This document shows, one piece after another, positions 1 through 11,206 of a stretch of 64,000 nt of DNA. This DNA comes from Penelope pileata. Lineage: Eukaryota > Chordata > Aves > Galliformes > Cracidae. Each line of letters opens with the position of its first letter. Position 1 is the first letter of the stretch. The DNA lies in NCBI GenBank assembly GCA_013396635.1, contig WBMW01000461.1, forward strand, positions 1 through 64,000, in the 5' to 3' direction. The notes under the pieces were generated by a model, which worked only from the letters and a program-made list of their open reading frames with translations, searched no databases and was not told where the DNA came from. A program made the position numbers and the translations under genes.

Positions 1-19
1 GATTCTATGATTCTATGAA
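1..19 (+). mobile_element. CR1 3' terminal repeat tail, element cut by window start
   Basis: The window opens with two copies of the 8-bp CR1 terminal repeat (ATTCTATG) in the plus orientation. Only the last bases of this CR1 are present; the rest lies upstream. The next CR1 fragment starts about ten bases further on, so two plus-strand CR1 copies lie in tandem. Confidence 0.6.
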
Positions 20-30
20 AGGATAAAGCA

Positions 31-335
31 CTGCCCTGCCTTAAAGGACTTGGGGCTACTGGCAGGTGGTAAGCTGGACATAAGTCGGCAATGTGCCCTT
101 GCAGCCTACAAAGAAAACAAATCTTGGGCTGCATCAAAAGAAGCATGGCCAACAAGGTGAGGGAGGTGACCCTAATCCTCTACTCTGTGCTGCTGAGACC
201 TCACCTGGAATACTGTGTCCAGATGTGGAGTCCTCAGCACAGGAAAGACGTGGACCTGTTGGAGCGCGTCCAGAGGAGGNCTAGACGACCTTTAAAGGTC
301 CCTTCCAACTCTAAGGATTCTACGATTCTATGATT
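31..335 (+). mobile_element. CR1 retrotransposon fragment with a one-base N join
   Basis: Bases 31-279 are a plus-strand piece of CR1 ORF2 downstream of the reverse-transcriptase core. The frame from 91 reads ILGCIKRSMANKVREVTL, then LRPHLEYCVQMWSPQHRKD, ending in LLERVQRR, which is the characteristic CR1 C-terminal region. After a single N at 280 the sequence jumps to the CR1 3' UTR (CTTTAAAGGTCCCTTCCAAC) and the terminal ATTCTATG repeats. About 115 codons of C-terminal ORF2 that normally separate these parts are absent, so the copy is either internally deleted or wrongly joined at the N. It is 5' truncated and has no coding capacity. Confidence 0.9.
280..280. other. Single ambiguous base (N) at a CR1 breakpoint
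   Basis: One N separates the CR1 coding segment from CR1 3' UTR sequence that is not its normal neighbour. It probably marks a closed assembly gap rather than a simple ambiguous base. Confidence 0.8.
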
Positions 336-370
336 CCTTCAGCTAGTCTAAATGAAAGTATCTGTATTGA
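281..370. repeat. Left arm of a ~90-bp inverted repeat (CR1 tail plus extra sequence)
   Basis: This arm matches the reverse complement of 3895-3984 with about five mismatches in 90 bases. It contains the CR1 3' UTR and terminal repeats (281-335) and then about 35 bases (336-370) that are not part of the usual CR1 end. Homology stops abruptly after CTGTATTGA. The left limit coincides with the N at 280. Confidence 0.85.
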
Positions 371-375
371 ATACA

Positions 376-3300
376 ATGCAACTGTGCCTCTTTACTTCAC
401 CTGATCATCTACTCAACCATTTCAAGACAGCAAGATTACACTGATTTATTCTAAATGCTGAGGCATTAAGATCCCTACTTGCTCCTAGTTCCTTAAGTTG
501 TTCATATCTATTCTCTAATCTCTTCCAAACACTAAGACGTGGCTGATCACTCAGCCTAGCAAATATTCTAGTAGAATCTCTTTCAACAAGTTTTTTAGTG
601 AATTCTAATATCAAATATAGCATTTTAGATGTATGGAAGAGTTTTCTTCTTCTCTCCTCATTCTTTGCCAGCTCCCTTCACATGATTGAAAAGCATAAAT
701 GAGATACTGTCTTTCTAATGATAGGCGTTGTTAGTGTGTTCAGCTGAATTCCTTTGAGTGTAGTAACACAGGAATGGTGGGCTGCTGAACAAATGGAGTG
801 ATTTCTGGTTGGTTTTACAGAAAATCAGCAGTGATTCTGTGCTCCCTGTATACCAGGAAAATCAATGCTGTAGTTTTATGACCACTTCTTGCTACAACTT
901 GTCAGGAACCTGATGGAACTAATAGACCTTAATTATCCTGACCAGGATCCCTGTGGACTTCTGCCTGACCTACAGACTTGCTTTCTGTCTAAATCTCAGA
1001 CATTCACTGTAGGCAGCTCATCTCCTGTACGAACCCGTCAGACATATATCTTCATTTGTCCTCAGCCCTGGGTCCAGCCCTGTCTCCTTTGCTCCTGATG
1101 AAATGCCCTCACTTAACCCTTAGCGTAGTTATTCCCCTTTCCACATCCAGGACTGTCAGCAGACTCTGTCACTTACCTCTTCCTGAGGTAACAGGACCCT
1201 GTGGAAATTCCCTGACAATGAGAGCACTGCCGGGACTAGATTGCCTTCAGCGCTCATGTAGCATCCTCTTCTGGGTCAGCTTCATTCTTGCTATGTCCTA
1301 TCACACATGACATCATGTGTGCCACTCAGCTATTAGCAATTTAAATGGGGAAAAAAAAGAGCTTTTTTTCTGTTATAAGAAAACTGAATGCTTGCATTGT
1401 ATTTCAGTGGTTTCTTCAAGCCATTAAACCTCAGTAGCTGCTCAAGTCAACCTGAATTTCTGAATCTTGTAGTTGCCTGTGACCCAGAGATTCTTCCACA
1501 GCTTTGTAGAAAAAAGTTATCACACAGTTAAGGGCGGGCTTGTAGTCCTGGAATTTTAAAGCTACTGCTAAGAAAATATTTGAAGAATTCGCACTCCAGG
1601 GACTGAAAAAGCAGCTCAATCCAGCTGGCATACAACAGCCACTGGAGTAGGGGAGGAGGCACCTCATTGCCAAAGTGAGGGCAAGACAGAAAGTGCAGGA
1701 GCAAAGCTCCTGAGGGCTGGCCTGGTTTGTTCACTAAGAAAAATGTTGGAGTAAAGGACACAGCAATCCCTGAGAAAGGTGAAGCAATTTGTGAGCTCTG
1801 AGAAACGTTTAATCCTACACTCACTGGGAGAGTTGGTGTGACATCACAGGGGTGAAGTGAGAGGTCACAGGATCTGTGAAGGATTTGTCGCTGCTTAGGT
1901 AGTGAAGGAAAAGATTTGCTTCAGTATTAAGGGTTGACAAGCAATTACAAGATTTGTTTTGCTGTCTTTGGCTATTCCTGGTGAGAGATCTTTCGTGTCA
2001 AAAGTAAACAATGTCAGTCATGACTGATAGTGATCTGTCTTTTCACATGTTAAGTATTTTTAATTGGCGACAGACTTCTCAGACTTCCAGCCCAAACTTG
2101 CTTTCATTTGTGTCAGAAATCTGGAGAAAGTCCACTACAGTCAATATAAATTCCTTCAGCTTTATGAGAGATGTCTGTGAGGTGTATTTGGCTCACAAGC
2201 ACAGTAACAGAAGGAGGACTAGAATCACTGTATTTTCACATATGTTTTCATCCCAAATTGGATAAAGAGTTAAAATATTAAAATGCTCCACAGGACAACA
2301 ATTTCTTGGAAATTACAAGAAAAGTGAAATGTTTCATTCTGGGTAGTTTTGATGTTGACTTTCATCCATTCAAGTTCTTCATGGGAGTTTTACTCCGACA
2401 GCTGAACGTCCCTGACACTGTAGGACCCAGAGTCAGCTGTCACCTGAATCATGTCAGCTAGACACCCATTTTTACTGCCAAATTAAAGCCAGCAAAGAGC
2501 AAGTCTGAAGATAAAAACCATTAGTAGCCAAAAATATCCATCTTCAGTGAAGTTATAGGTTATGCCATGCTACATTCGGAATGATAGAGTTCGTCAATGG
2601 CAATATTTTTTCTTGAGACAGACCCTGCTTGAAGAAGAAATCCCAGTGGCTAAAAGCTACTTCATTCCCTTTCTCCCTCCACTCTCTGCTCTGATAACCT
2701 TTGTGAAGGTGTTATGAATCACTCTGCAGCTGGTATGGGAGCTGTTAATAAGAATGGCCGTTATGATGAAATTGAAGAACTGTGATATGGACAAAAGACA
2801 CCTCGGGACTGTAATCTCAACTGAGCTCATCGGCTCATTTTAGAGACAATTTCTTTTTAATTGGCTGTGTGAGAACAGTCTCAAAGCTTTTACATTTAAT
2901 ATGGGATGAAGGAAAAAGCCTTTAATAATGGAACATACAGCACATGCTGAGCACATTACATGAAGAATGAACTATATGGTAACTCTTACCATCTTCTACT
3001 GTTTAATTGTCACATATGTAACTCAACAATGCTGGGATTTAACTGTTTTCCAGGATGTCTGGTCCTTTACAAGTCATCTACAGAAGGATTTTTCAAACCC
3101 ACCAAGGAAAAATAGTGGTCAACTATATGAAGGATGTGAAGAGTTCTGGTGCTTTAGTTTTTAACAAAATACCCTGCAATGTCAGTTGAGCCAAGATTTC
3201 ACCTGTTAGCTTTTAAATCTATAGGCTTTAAGTTTGTTTTCCTGTCAACAGGCCCTATCAACACCAGTAGTGAGCCTACACTTTGGCAATGAGGGAAACT

Positions 3301-3886
3301 GCTCATTTCCTTCAGTCACTCTTATCTGCTGCCAGCACTTCCCAGAATAACAAAGAACACAGGACAAATTATGTTTTACTTCTTTATAGTTTCAATGGGA
3401 AAAAATCACTCATAATTTTTTTATATTCATATGCAACAAAATCAAGTTTGATTAGGTTTTCTCACTGACACATGTTACTGCCTTGGAAGTAACTCCTGTC
3501 TGTGCTTTTTCATTTGTTACTGGAGGTATAGGATTCCCAGATTGAAACATCCTGTGTGGACCCAGTATCATAGCACCTTAACTTACACCTCTCACAATGC
3601 TTTTGGCAACTGCATTTGTGCAACTGAAATGCACAAAGCAATTCTCCACTGATGTAAATCACAAGGAAATGTCTTCTAACTGCAGTAAAGTAATAAATAT
3701 AAATTTAGAGCATAATCAAACCACAGTGTAGATATGTGTAGTTTGAAGTAATGAAAAGAAATAAGGTGTTGTGGTGACTAGAATTCGAAGTGCAAATGTA
3801 TGCCTCAACAAGCCTAGTGAACGGTTGCTGTTTGTGACCTATTATGCAAGAATGTTAGAAGACATACATAACCCTGCGTGTGAAAA
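376..3886. other. Unique AT-rich non-coding DNA
   Basis: No gene or recognisable repeat is seen. Reading frames here are short and have no protein-like composition. The stretch near 2830-2930 has an enhancer-like look (AT-rich core flanked by non-repetitive sequence), but nothing in it can be named. Confidence 0.5.
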
Positions 3887-4040
3887 TCATAGAATCAATA
3901 CAGATACTTTTATTTAGACTAGCTGAAGGAATCATGTAATCATAGAATCCTTAGAGTTGGAAGGGACCTTTAAAGGTCATCTAGTCCAACCCCCCTACAA
4001 TGTACAGGAACAACTACAGCTAGATCAGGTTGTTCAGAGC
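3887..4040 (-). mobile_element. CR1 3' end fragment with an extended tail
   Basis: This is a minus-strand CR1 3' UTR. Reading right to left it has the AGATCAGG-type segment, the conserved GTTGGAAGGGACC block at about 3956-3968, and ATTCTATG-type terminal repeats near 3933-3947. Beyond these comes an additional ~35-base stretch (3896-3931), then one more ATTCTATGA unit (3887-3895). The extra stretch is shared with the inverted arm at 281-370. The 5' side is truncated at about 4040, where it meets an oppositely oriented CR1 tail. Confidence 0.85.
3895..3984. repeat. Right arm of the ~90-bp inverted repeat
   Basis: This arm is the reverse complement of 281-370 at about 94% identity. Unlike the left arm, it continues into normal CR1 3' UTR sequence on its inner side (CTAGTCCAACCCCC). 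Confidence 0.85.
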
Positions 4041-4105
4041 TTGGAACTAGATGATCTTTGAGGTCCCTTCCAACACAAGCCATTCTATGATCCTATAATT
4101 CTATG
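4041..4105 (+). mobile_element. Short CR1 3' end fragment
   Basis: This is a 65-base plus-strand CR1 tail with the segment ACTAGATGATCTTTGAGGTC, then CCCTTCCAAC and three degenerate terminal octamers ending in ATTCTATG. It abuts the minus-strand fragment 3887-4040 at their truncated 5' ends, so two independent 3' ends point away from one another. Confidence 0.85.
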
Positions 4106-6323
4106 CTGTCTGGCCTACTCACTTCAGTGCAGTAACGATCTATGAACTTCTTCAACTTAAAATCTACATCGATAGTGAGAATTGATAAAGAAAAATGTGA
4201 AGAAGCAGAAAGTGAGTTATTTTAACATAGACAGTTTTGTTGCCCTTGTGTTCTCCTACAGTAACTCTTCTGAACCAAGCTACTGCAGTACATTTTATAT
4301 GGCAAAGTCAAGAAAATATTTGTTAAATTAAACAAAAAAAATGACTGACCTAGTTCCAGACCTTGGTTTTCTTTTTGGAGGGTTGAGAACTCTGATCCAT
4401 GACCGTCACTAGAAGTAAAGGAAAGAAAAGTATAGCAACTTGTGATCTTTTGGCAAACATATTATTCTTTCTCCTGCATCCCTGAGAAAAAATCCCTTGA
4501 GTTAACTGACACTCTGGAAAATGTTACGTATTCTATGTGAATAAAAATGCTGTCCATCTTAGTGAGGTTATCTAAAAATAGCTGTTAAGGAAAAGTAAAA
4601 AATGAAAACTGTGTATCTGAAAAGATATGCTTTTTTCTCAGAAATTGATACTACGGAAGCTTATTGTTTCCCAGTGAGAATAATTGATATGGAAGAGATT
4701 TGATCCTTCAAATTTTTTGAAAACTATTTTATGCTGAAATGTGTTAGGTCAAACCCTCCTGGAAATTCATACTAGAGAAACATCATAATTATTTTTCCAG
4801 AGAAGGATCTGAACTCTAGTTTAGCATGGATGCATGTGATGAATTTTCTCCTATAGGGGAAGCCTTAAATCAAAGTTCATGTGAAGACCACAGATGCATT
4901 TCAGATATTACAACTTCCCTGTCTTAGGAATGAAGTGAGTGAATTACTCATACAAAGGACCTGTAATATCTCAGTGGAACAGTTTCTTATTATTGGAGTG
5001 ATATTAAAGAGGCTGAAGCATAGCATAAATAAAAAAATAAAATGTTTTTTCTTTGTTTGAGTCCATCCTATAACTGCTTTTCTTGGGTGCAAAAGTGCAG
5101 TTTTAATATCACAGAAACTTGTTTTCGATCAAAATCAGTCACTTTCTCTTTCACCACTGTGAGGTTCCGATTGACAAAACATGCGGTTTAGATTTAGTCA
5201 TTGTATTACTTATATTAGTGACTCCTGCTATCAGGCCTAGGTAGCTGTAAAGCATTGAGTGGGAACTGCTATTATGTGTACAATTTTTCCGCATACTCTG
5301 CTTTAATGTTCTGTAAGTGCTCTGTTTTCCAAAGAGCTAAGCAGCCATTTTGGCCTCCATTCAATGTAGCCATATGCACATACACTTTCCTAGTAAGTTT
5401 TGCTTTCACAGCTTGTCTACATGGGGAAGTTAGATTACTGTATGAATCTACAACACACTAGTTACTGCGTATGGGCTACAATGAACCCCATGACTACAAC
5501 TTTCTGTTCACCTTCTTGGCTGCTAGGAGAAGCTAAAATTAAGAATAACTGCAGGAAGACTTTCCTGTTATATAACATGGCCTTTCTCAAGCCTTGTCTA
5601 TCAAGATGGTATGGAAGATAGCTTGGGCTCATGTTAAGATCCTGTGTTGTTCTCTTTTCTCAAAGAAATTCAACTTACAGTTGTAAATGTCTGCCAACTT
5701 TTAAAGAATATTTTTAAATAGTGTTGAGTGTAGCTGTGAAAATGAGCAAAGGTAGAGTTCCCATCTTCCTGCTTTCATGGAAAAAGTGACAGTCGCATTG
5801 CTCTCAAGCCTACATTCTCTGTAGACACTGTATGAGAAGTACTACAGGAACTAAGCAGTAGTCCTTAAAGAAAGTATTACGTGCCAGGATGATGTCTACC
5901 ACCCAACACATATAGGAGTACCCTGGAGCCACAGTTGAGTCTGATAATGTTAACATCAGCTAAAAGGTCCACTTGGTCAGAGTTAACAGTGCTAACAAAA
6001 TATGGGATAAAATATTTTTCAATTTCTAGCCATTCTACAATATGAATAGCAATAGGTATGTGTCTTGCTCACTGAATATGAAAATGAAGTCAGATGCTCA
6101 CTTCAGAAATTTAAATAATGAACGTGTCATTTTTTAGATTTTCTTTAGTACACTCACTGTCACAGATGACAATTCAGAAACATCATTATGTCCTCTTCAT
6201 GCTACAACCCATCTACGAAAATCTAGGTATGTATGGCTGAAGAATAAGTATAGTGTACCAGCAACTTTTGATCCATTTTTCTAGCCTCTTTAAAACTGTT
6301 CAAGAGTGGAAGATATGAATTGA
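4106..6323. other. Unique AT-rich non-coding DNA
   Basis: No gene, repeat family or regulatory element could be recognised. Reading frames are short and unconvincing. Confidence 0.5.
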
Positions 6324-6801
6324 GTCATAGAACGATTTGGGTTGGAAGGGGCCATGAAGTCCATCCAATTCTGCTTCCTGTGCCATGGGCAGGGATGCCT
6401 CCCACCGGACCAGGTTTCCCAAAGGCCCATGAAACCTAACCTTGAATACTTTCAGGGATGGGGCATCCACAGCTTCTCTGGGCAACCTGCTCCTCTGTCT
6501 CACCACCCTCATGGCAAAGAATTTCTTCCTAATACCTAATCAAAATCTACCCTCTTTTAGCTTAAAGTGATTATGTCTTGTCCTATCACTACAATCCAAG
6601 ATAAAAAGTCCATCTCCATCTTTTCTGCAGTCCCCCTTTAAGTGCAGGAAGGTTGCCATAAGTTCTGTCTGGAGCCTTCTCTTCTCCAGGCTGAACAGCC
6701 CCAACTCTCTCAGCCTCTCTTAATGGGAGAGGTGCTCCAGCCCTCTGATCATTTTTGTGATCCTCTTCTGTACTGGCTTTAACAGGTCCACGTCCTTCTG
6801 C
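6324..6801 (-). mobile_element. CR1 retrotransposon, 3' portion
   Basis: This is a minus-strand 5'-truncated CR1. From right to left it encodes the C-terminal part of ORF2 (remnants equivalent to RVQRR..MIRGLEHL..LRELGLFSLEK..), then the end of the coding region near 6430-6510 and a short 3' UTR with GGGTTGGAAGGGGCC at about 6340. Only one terminal repeat (TCATAGAA) survives. Numerous substitutions and frame breaks show it is an older copy with no coding capacity. Confidence 0.9.
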
Positions 6802-9800
6802 AAGTCTCTATTTCTACCTTGCACAAATGTCAGAAACAGCAACATCTCTTAAAGAGCTGTTTCTGGAATGTTACAGACTGGATGCACGGATGCAGATTAA
6901 ATAATGTTTCAAAAAAAAAAAAAAAAACACCACCAATATAAATAGACTTGTTACATTCAGATTTTTCAGTCTTGCATTTCAGTTATTACAAGGTGCCTGC
7001 ATGATGAACTGGTAGTGTAATTTCAAAGCAGCCATGGATTTCCAGGGACAGATTGAGGACAGATGGTGTCACTCCGATATTATACCTTTTTCATTATAAC
7101 TTCCCTAAGTATTCAGAAGTGTGTGGATTTCTTTCAGCTCCTTTCCCTTGTCAGTCTTTGATGCTCAGTCATGGATAGCTAATGAGGAAAAAATATATAA
7201 ATATTCCTCAGTATACCCAAGGTGCCATACACTCAATAAATTGGCAAAAGTTCTTACCTCTCAGAGATGAAGAAAGGGACAGCTGGAAGGACTGAGTTCA
7301 TTCAGAGAAGGAAAAAGGCAGTTCTATACCAGAAATAACCTATTAAAAATAAATAAATAAATCCCAAGATAACATCTGCAAAATACATGATAAGCTGTGG
7401 TTAGATATCTTTAAGATTCGCAAAGAGAATAGATGAGAGAAGGATAGTTCTGCCACTGCAGATTGTAAAGCACTGGAATTTGTATTATTCATCCTAGTAG
7501 TCGAGTGAGCCCTCCCACGTACAAAAATTCTGGAGAACAACCTTTGACAGCCACTGAAAATTTGATTGTAGCATATTTATTTGGAATCAAGAGCATTTAC
7601 CAACAGTTGACAGACATTACAGTCAATTGATGTATCTTGTATAGACAATGGCTGAAAACAACCCTAGATGTCTGGAGTAAGTTGTTCTGTGTTTGTTAGC
7701 TTTGTCTTTAGTTACTGCCTCTTTTATATGCCTTTTGTGTGTTGTTCATCTGGAAGCTGAGTACTTTCTTGCCCACTCTGTCAGCTTTTTTTTCACCCCA
7801 TTAAAGGGTCACCTATGAAAAGCTTTGAAGGTTTGACTCACAGGCATGGAACAAAATTTGTTTCAGGTGATAATGTTTCCCAGTAGGAGAGTGTTTGAAT
7901 TGTTGGAAAAGTAGTTTGTTATGAGAATATAAAATCAGTCTCCAGGATGAACAAGGGAATTTTTGTATTTCTTTGCAGTGCAGAGTTAGTAAGCAATAGC
8001 CTGAGGGAGGCAATTTTAAATCAGGCTGGATAATTCCTTCTTTCATTTCAGTATCCTTTTGTTTCCATCTAGTCAAGCTCCAGAAGATTATTTTACTTAT
8101 TGTATATCTAGCAGCAGTCTGGAAAACTAAGTTCAAAACTACAAGTGCATAGCTTGGAGATTTAAAATTTGGAAACCGTTTGATATAGACAATGCATGAA
8201 ATGCAAACGCCAGATCATACAGGCAAAGTACTTCTTCATTGAGCATAGCATATCCTGGACCACGTAGCAAGCGAATGGCAAGCATCCAAACGAGACACAG
8301 GGAGCTACAACTTCCCACATTTCCCACAGCTGAGTGTGATAAACACAACCTCTCGGAAGGTTCCTTTAACTGGGCATCATGACCACTTCACAGATACGAG
8401 GTTTATGTGAAATGTATGCGTATCTATGCAAAAAAATTAGTTAATAGATCTCTTTTTAAAACAACATTTTTAAACTGAAGTTGTACTCAGGCGATTGAAG
8501 TTTACCTTATTCTGTCTTGGGCTTGATTATTTGGTTTTGGTTTTGTATGGGTTTTTGTTCTTCTGTTTTTATATATTGCTTTGCCTGGAACATAAACTTG
8601 GTGAGTTTACTCACCTTTTAAACTTACCATCTCATACTTCTGCTTGCCAGGGAAAATAGATTGATTTTTTCTAACATATACAACTCACATCAAAAGCATT
8701 CTGTAATGTTGCTACTGGCATTGTCTGTGGACAGACAATGATTTGGGCTCCTGTGCAGATTCGCCTGTACCTTACTCACCTCCAAAGGTCAGAGTTTTGA
8801 CTCTTCCATCTCTTAGATCTAAATGCAGAATCTGACTTAGCCACTAGGCTAAAACTTTCTTTAGTTCTATAGAATTTATTTGGACAAATATGTGCAGTGA
8901 GCGAGCTAGTTTCTCTAGCACATCTGCATGAAATTAGGTAACAGTTTAACAGATGTAGTAGTGACTTGTACTAGTGTACCAGCTGCCTTACTATTACTAC
9001 CTAGCTGATCCTTCAGACAGATTATCTGTGAAGAAAATAGTCTGAGATTTGGAATCCATCTGATGTATTTTGGCACAGCAGAATTTGTCCCCTAGATATT
9101 GCTTGAAGAAAAGTACTTCTGTGTTTCAGAGGGAAATAGGAGAGGTCATAAAGGTTAACATTGCTAAGACAGCGCCTTAAACCATTTGCAGAAATATTCA
9201 CTAAATGCAACTTTAAACTTGTAGAACCTCTCTCTTCATAGTTAAGCTAGTCACCTTAGATCCCTCTTATCAAGACAGAAATGAATATACTCAGTACGTG
9301 ATCCATCTCATCTTAGCACAGACAGCTAGAAAGCCAAAGCAGTTTATTAGCGCCTTAAATTTTCCCTTGATAATCTGCAAAATCTACCAAATCTGGAAAG
9401 CTCTTTTGACTTTCAATATAGCATGTGCATCTTTTCTACACAAACATTTATGTTTATACAGCAGAGATTCACTAAGTAACCTCTCTCCCTGCTTTTGAGT
9501 TTCCTGTATAATTTATTTCTATGTATAATTACAGGTTCTCCTAAGTTATATGGTTTGCATTTTTGATGCCTAAAAAACCTGCCACTAACATTGAGGGCAA
9601 CATTGTAAACCATATGGCAACTGTGCAGAAGACCATATTTGAGCAAATTGTTAGACTTCTAGGCAATATTGGAAAAAACAAAGACATATTATCAAGATTC
9701 TGTAATGAGACTGGCAATAAAATATGAGGGATGCACTTAGGAGCTGTCTTCTTTTTACAGTCCTACTGAGACTCATTTAAGATGTAGCTATCCTTCATTT

Positions 9801-10944
9801 CTTTGGATTTTCCATGTCTGGATTTTTTCAGCCTTCTTAGTTATTCAAAGAAATATGCATCTCAAGCATCTTATCTGAGACAGACTTGGCATTTGAGCCT
9901 CAAACAGATGAAAGGAAAAGGAAAAATCAAAGGGTTAAATTACATTACTAACAACATAGTGAATGCCTTCTCCTGAATCCACAGAGGTTTTCTTAAAAGA
10001 AATGTTTAAACTGCAGTCCAAATCACTGTACCTTTTCTCAACATGAAAGACTCCTTGTGTAGAGTGTGGCTTACATTGACTCAGAATTACATTGTTAAAG
10101 CAGTTTTTGTGTTTGTCAAGCAACAGTAAAGAAATCAGAGCTTTGTCCTTCCTGGCTTACCAAAAGAGCGTTATTTAGTTAACTTCCAGCCTTTGACTTT
10201 TAAGCTAATACTAAAAGATCAAGAGATCTTCCTTTTATTTATTTGCCTGTTTGCTTGTTTGTTAGTTCATTTGGGAGAACTGAGAGAAATGAAATATGCC
10301 ACCAACTAGCCACTGACTTGAATCTTTGGGCTAAATTTCATATATGGCTGCAAACCTAATTGAAGTCTCTGATTGCAGTTCAATGAAAGTATAAGATGGC
10401 TAAATATACACTGTTGAGGAAAAGTGCCCTAAACAGAATGGAGTCATGACTTGGATTATATTGTCACATAACACGGTGCAGTATCCAGTGTCTCTTTAAG
10501 GACCTGTCTCTGTAAATGCTAGTGGGCTATACTCTCACATTAAGAAAATCTACTTCTGAAAGAGCATAGAATTTTAGTAATCTAGTTCAATTTAAAACAT
10601 ATAAAAGTTAGGGATGTAAACTTAATTAGTAGGTGTGCTGAATCATCCTTCAGAGACACCTAAACTTTACTCTTATCTCTAGAAAGATACTATCTATACA
10701 ATATCATATTGAATATCATATTGAAGGAGACTAAATATTAAGACTGGGTACAAATTTGCTGTTCATAGATTAATTTACACTAGCAACACCAATAAAAATA
10801 AATCAAAAAAGGAGGTTCATATGATGTCAAAATAACATGAATTGAGTGTTCATTCTCTTATCAGACCCCATTCTTTAGTCCTAATGATTTGTGATGTACC
10901 ATAAATGTGCAGCCTAGAAGCAAAACAAAACACCTTACCTCTAT
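6802..10944. other. Unique AT-rich non-coding DNA
   Basis: Apart from a 17-base A tract at 6911-6927 and a T/G-rich low-complexity patch at about 10234-10266, I see no repeats and no gene. Confidence 0.5.
6911..6927. repeat. Poly-A tract (17 A)
   Basis: A homopolymer run of 17 A. The sequence in front of it matches no processed transcript or SINE I know, and CR1 does not end in poly-A, so I treat it as simple sequence. Confidence 0.9.
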
Positions 10945-11206
10945 CAAGAACACTTTGTATTTCCTATTGTTTGATCTCTCTCTGGAACACCCAGGGAAGA
11001 TATACGTTCTTATTCCTGTTTACTTCCATTACAAGAACACTTTGTATTTCCTATTGTTTGATCTCTCTCTGGAACACCCAGGGAAGATATACGTTCTTAT
11101 TCCTGTTTACTTCCATTACAAGAACACTTTGTATTTCCTATTGTTTGATCTCTCTCTGGAACACCCAGGGAAGATATACGTTCTTATTCCTGTTTACTTC
11201 CATTAC
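10945..11206. repeat. Minisatellite: three perfect copies of an 87-bp unit
   Basis: Units run 10946-11032, 11033-11119 and 11120-11206, and all three are identical at every base. The unit starts AAGAACACTTTGTATTTCC and ends TTTACTTCCATTAC. Because 87 is divisible by three, two plus-strand frames stay open across it and give a repeated 29-residue peptide. That is a by-product of the repeat and not evidence for a gene. Absence of any difference between copies implies a very recent duplication, or an assembly or allelic expansion. Confidence 0.97.

Noticed and set aside
6841..6927. Processed pseudogene or SINE ending in poly-A
   Set aside because: The sequence before the A tract matches nothing I recognise, and no target-site duplication was seen.
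10945..11206. CRISPR array
   Set aside because: The copies are directly adjacent with no unique spacers, and the genome is a vertebrate one.
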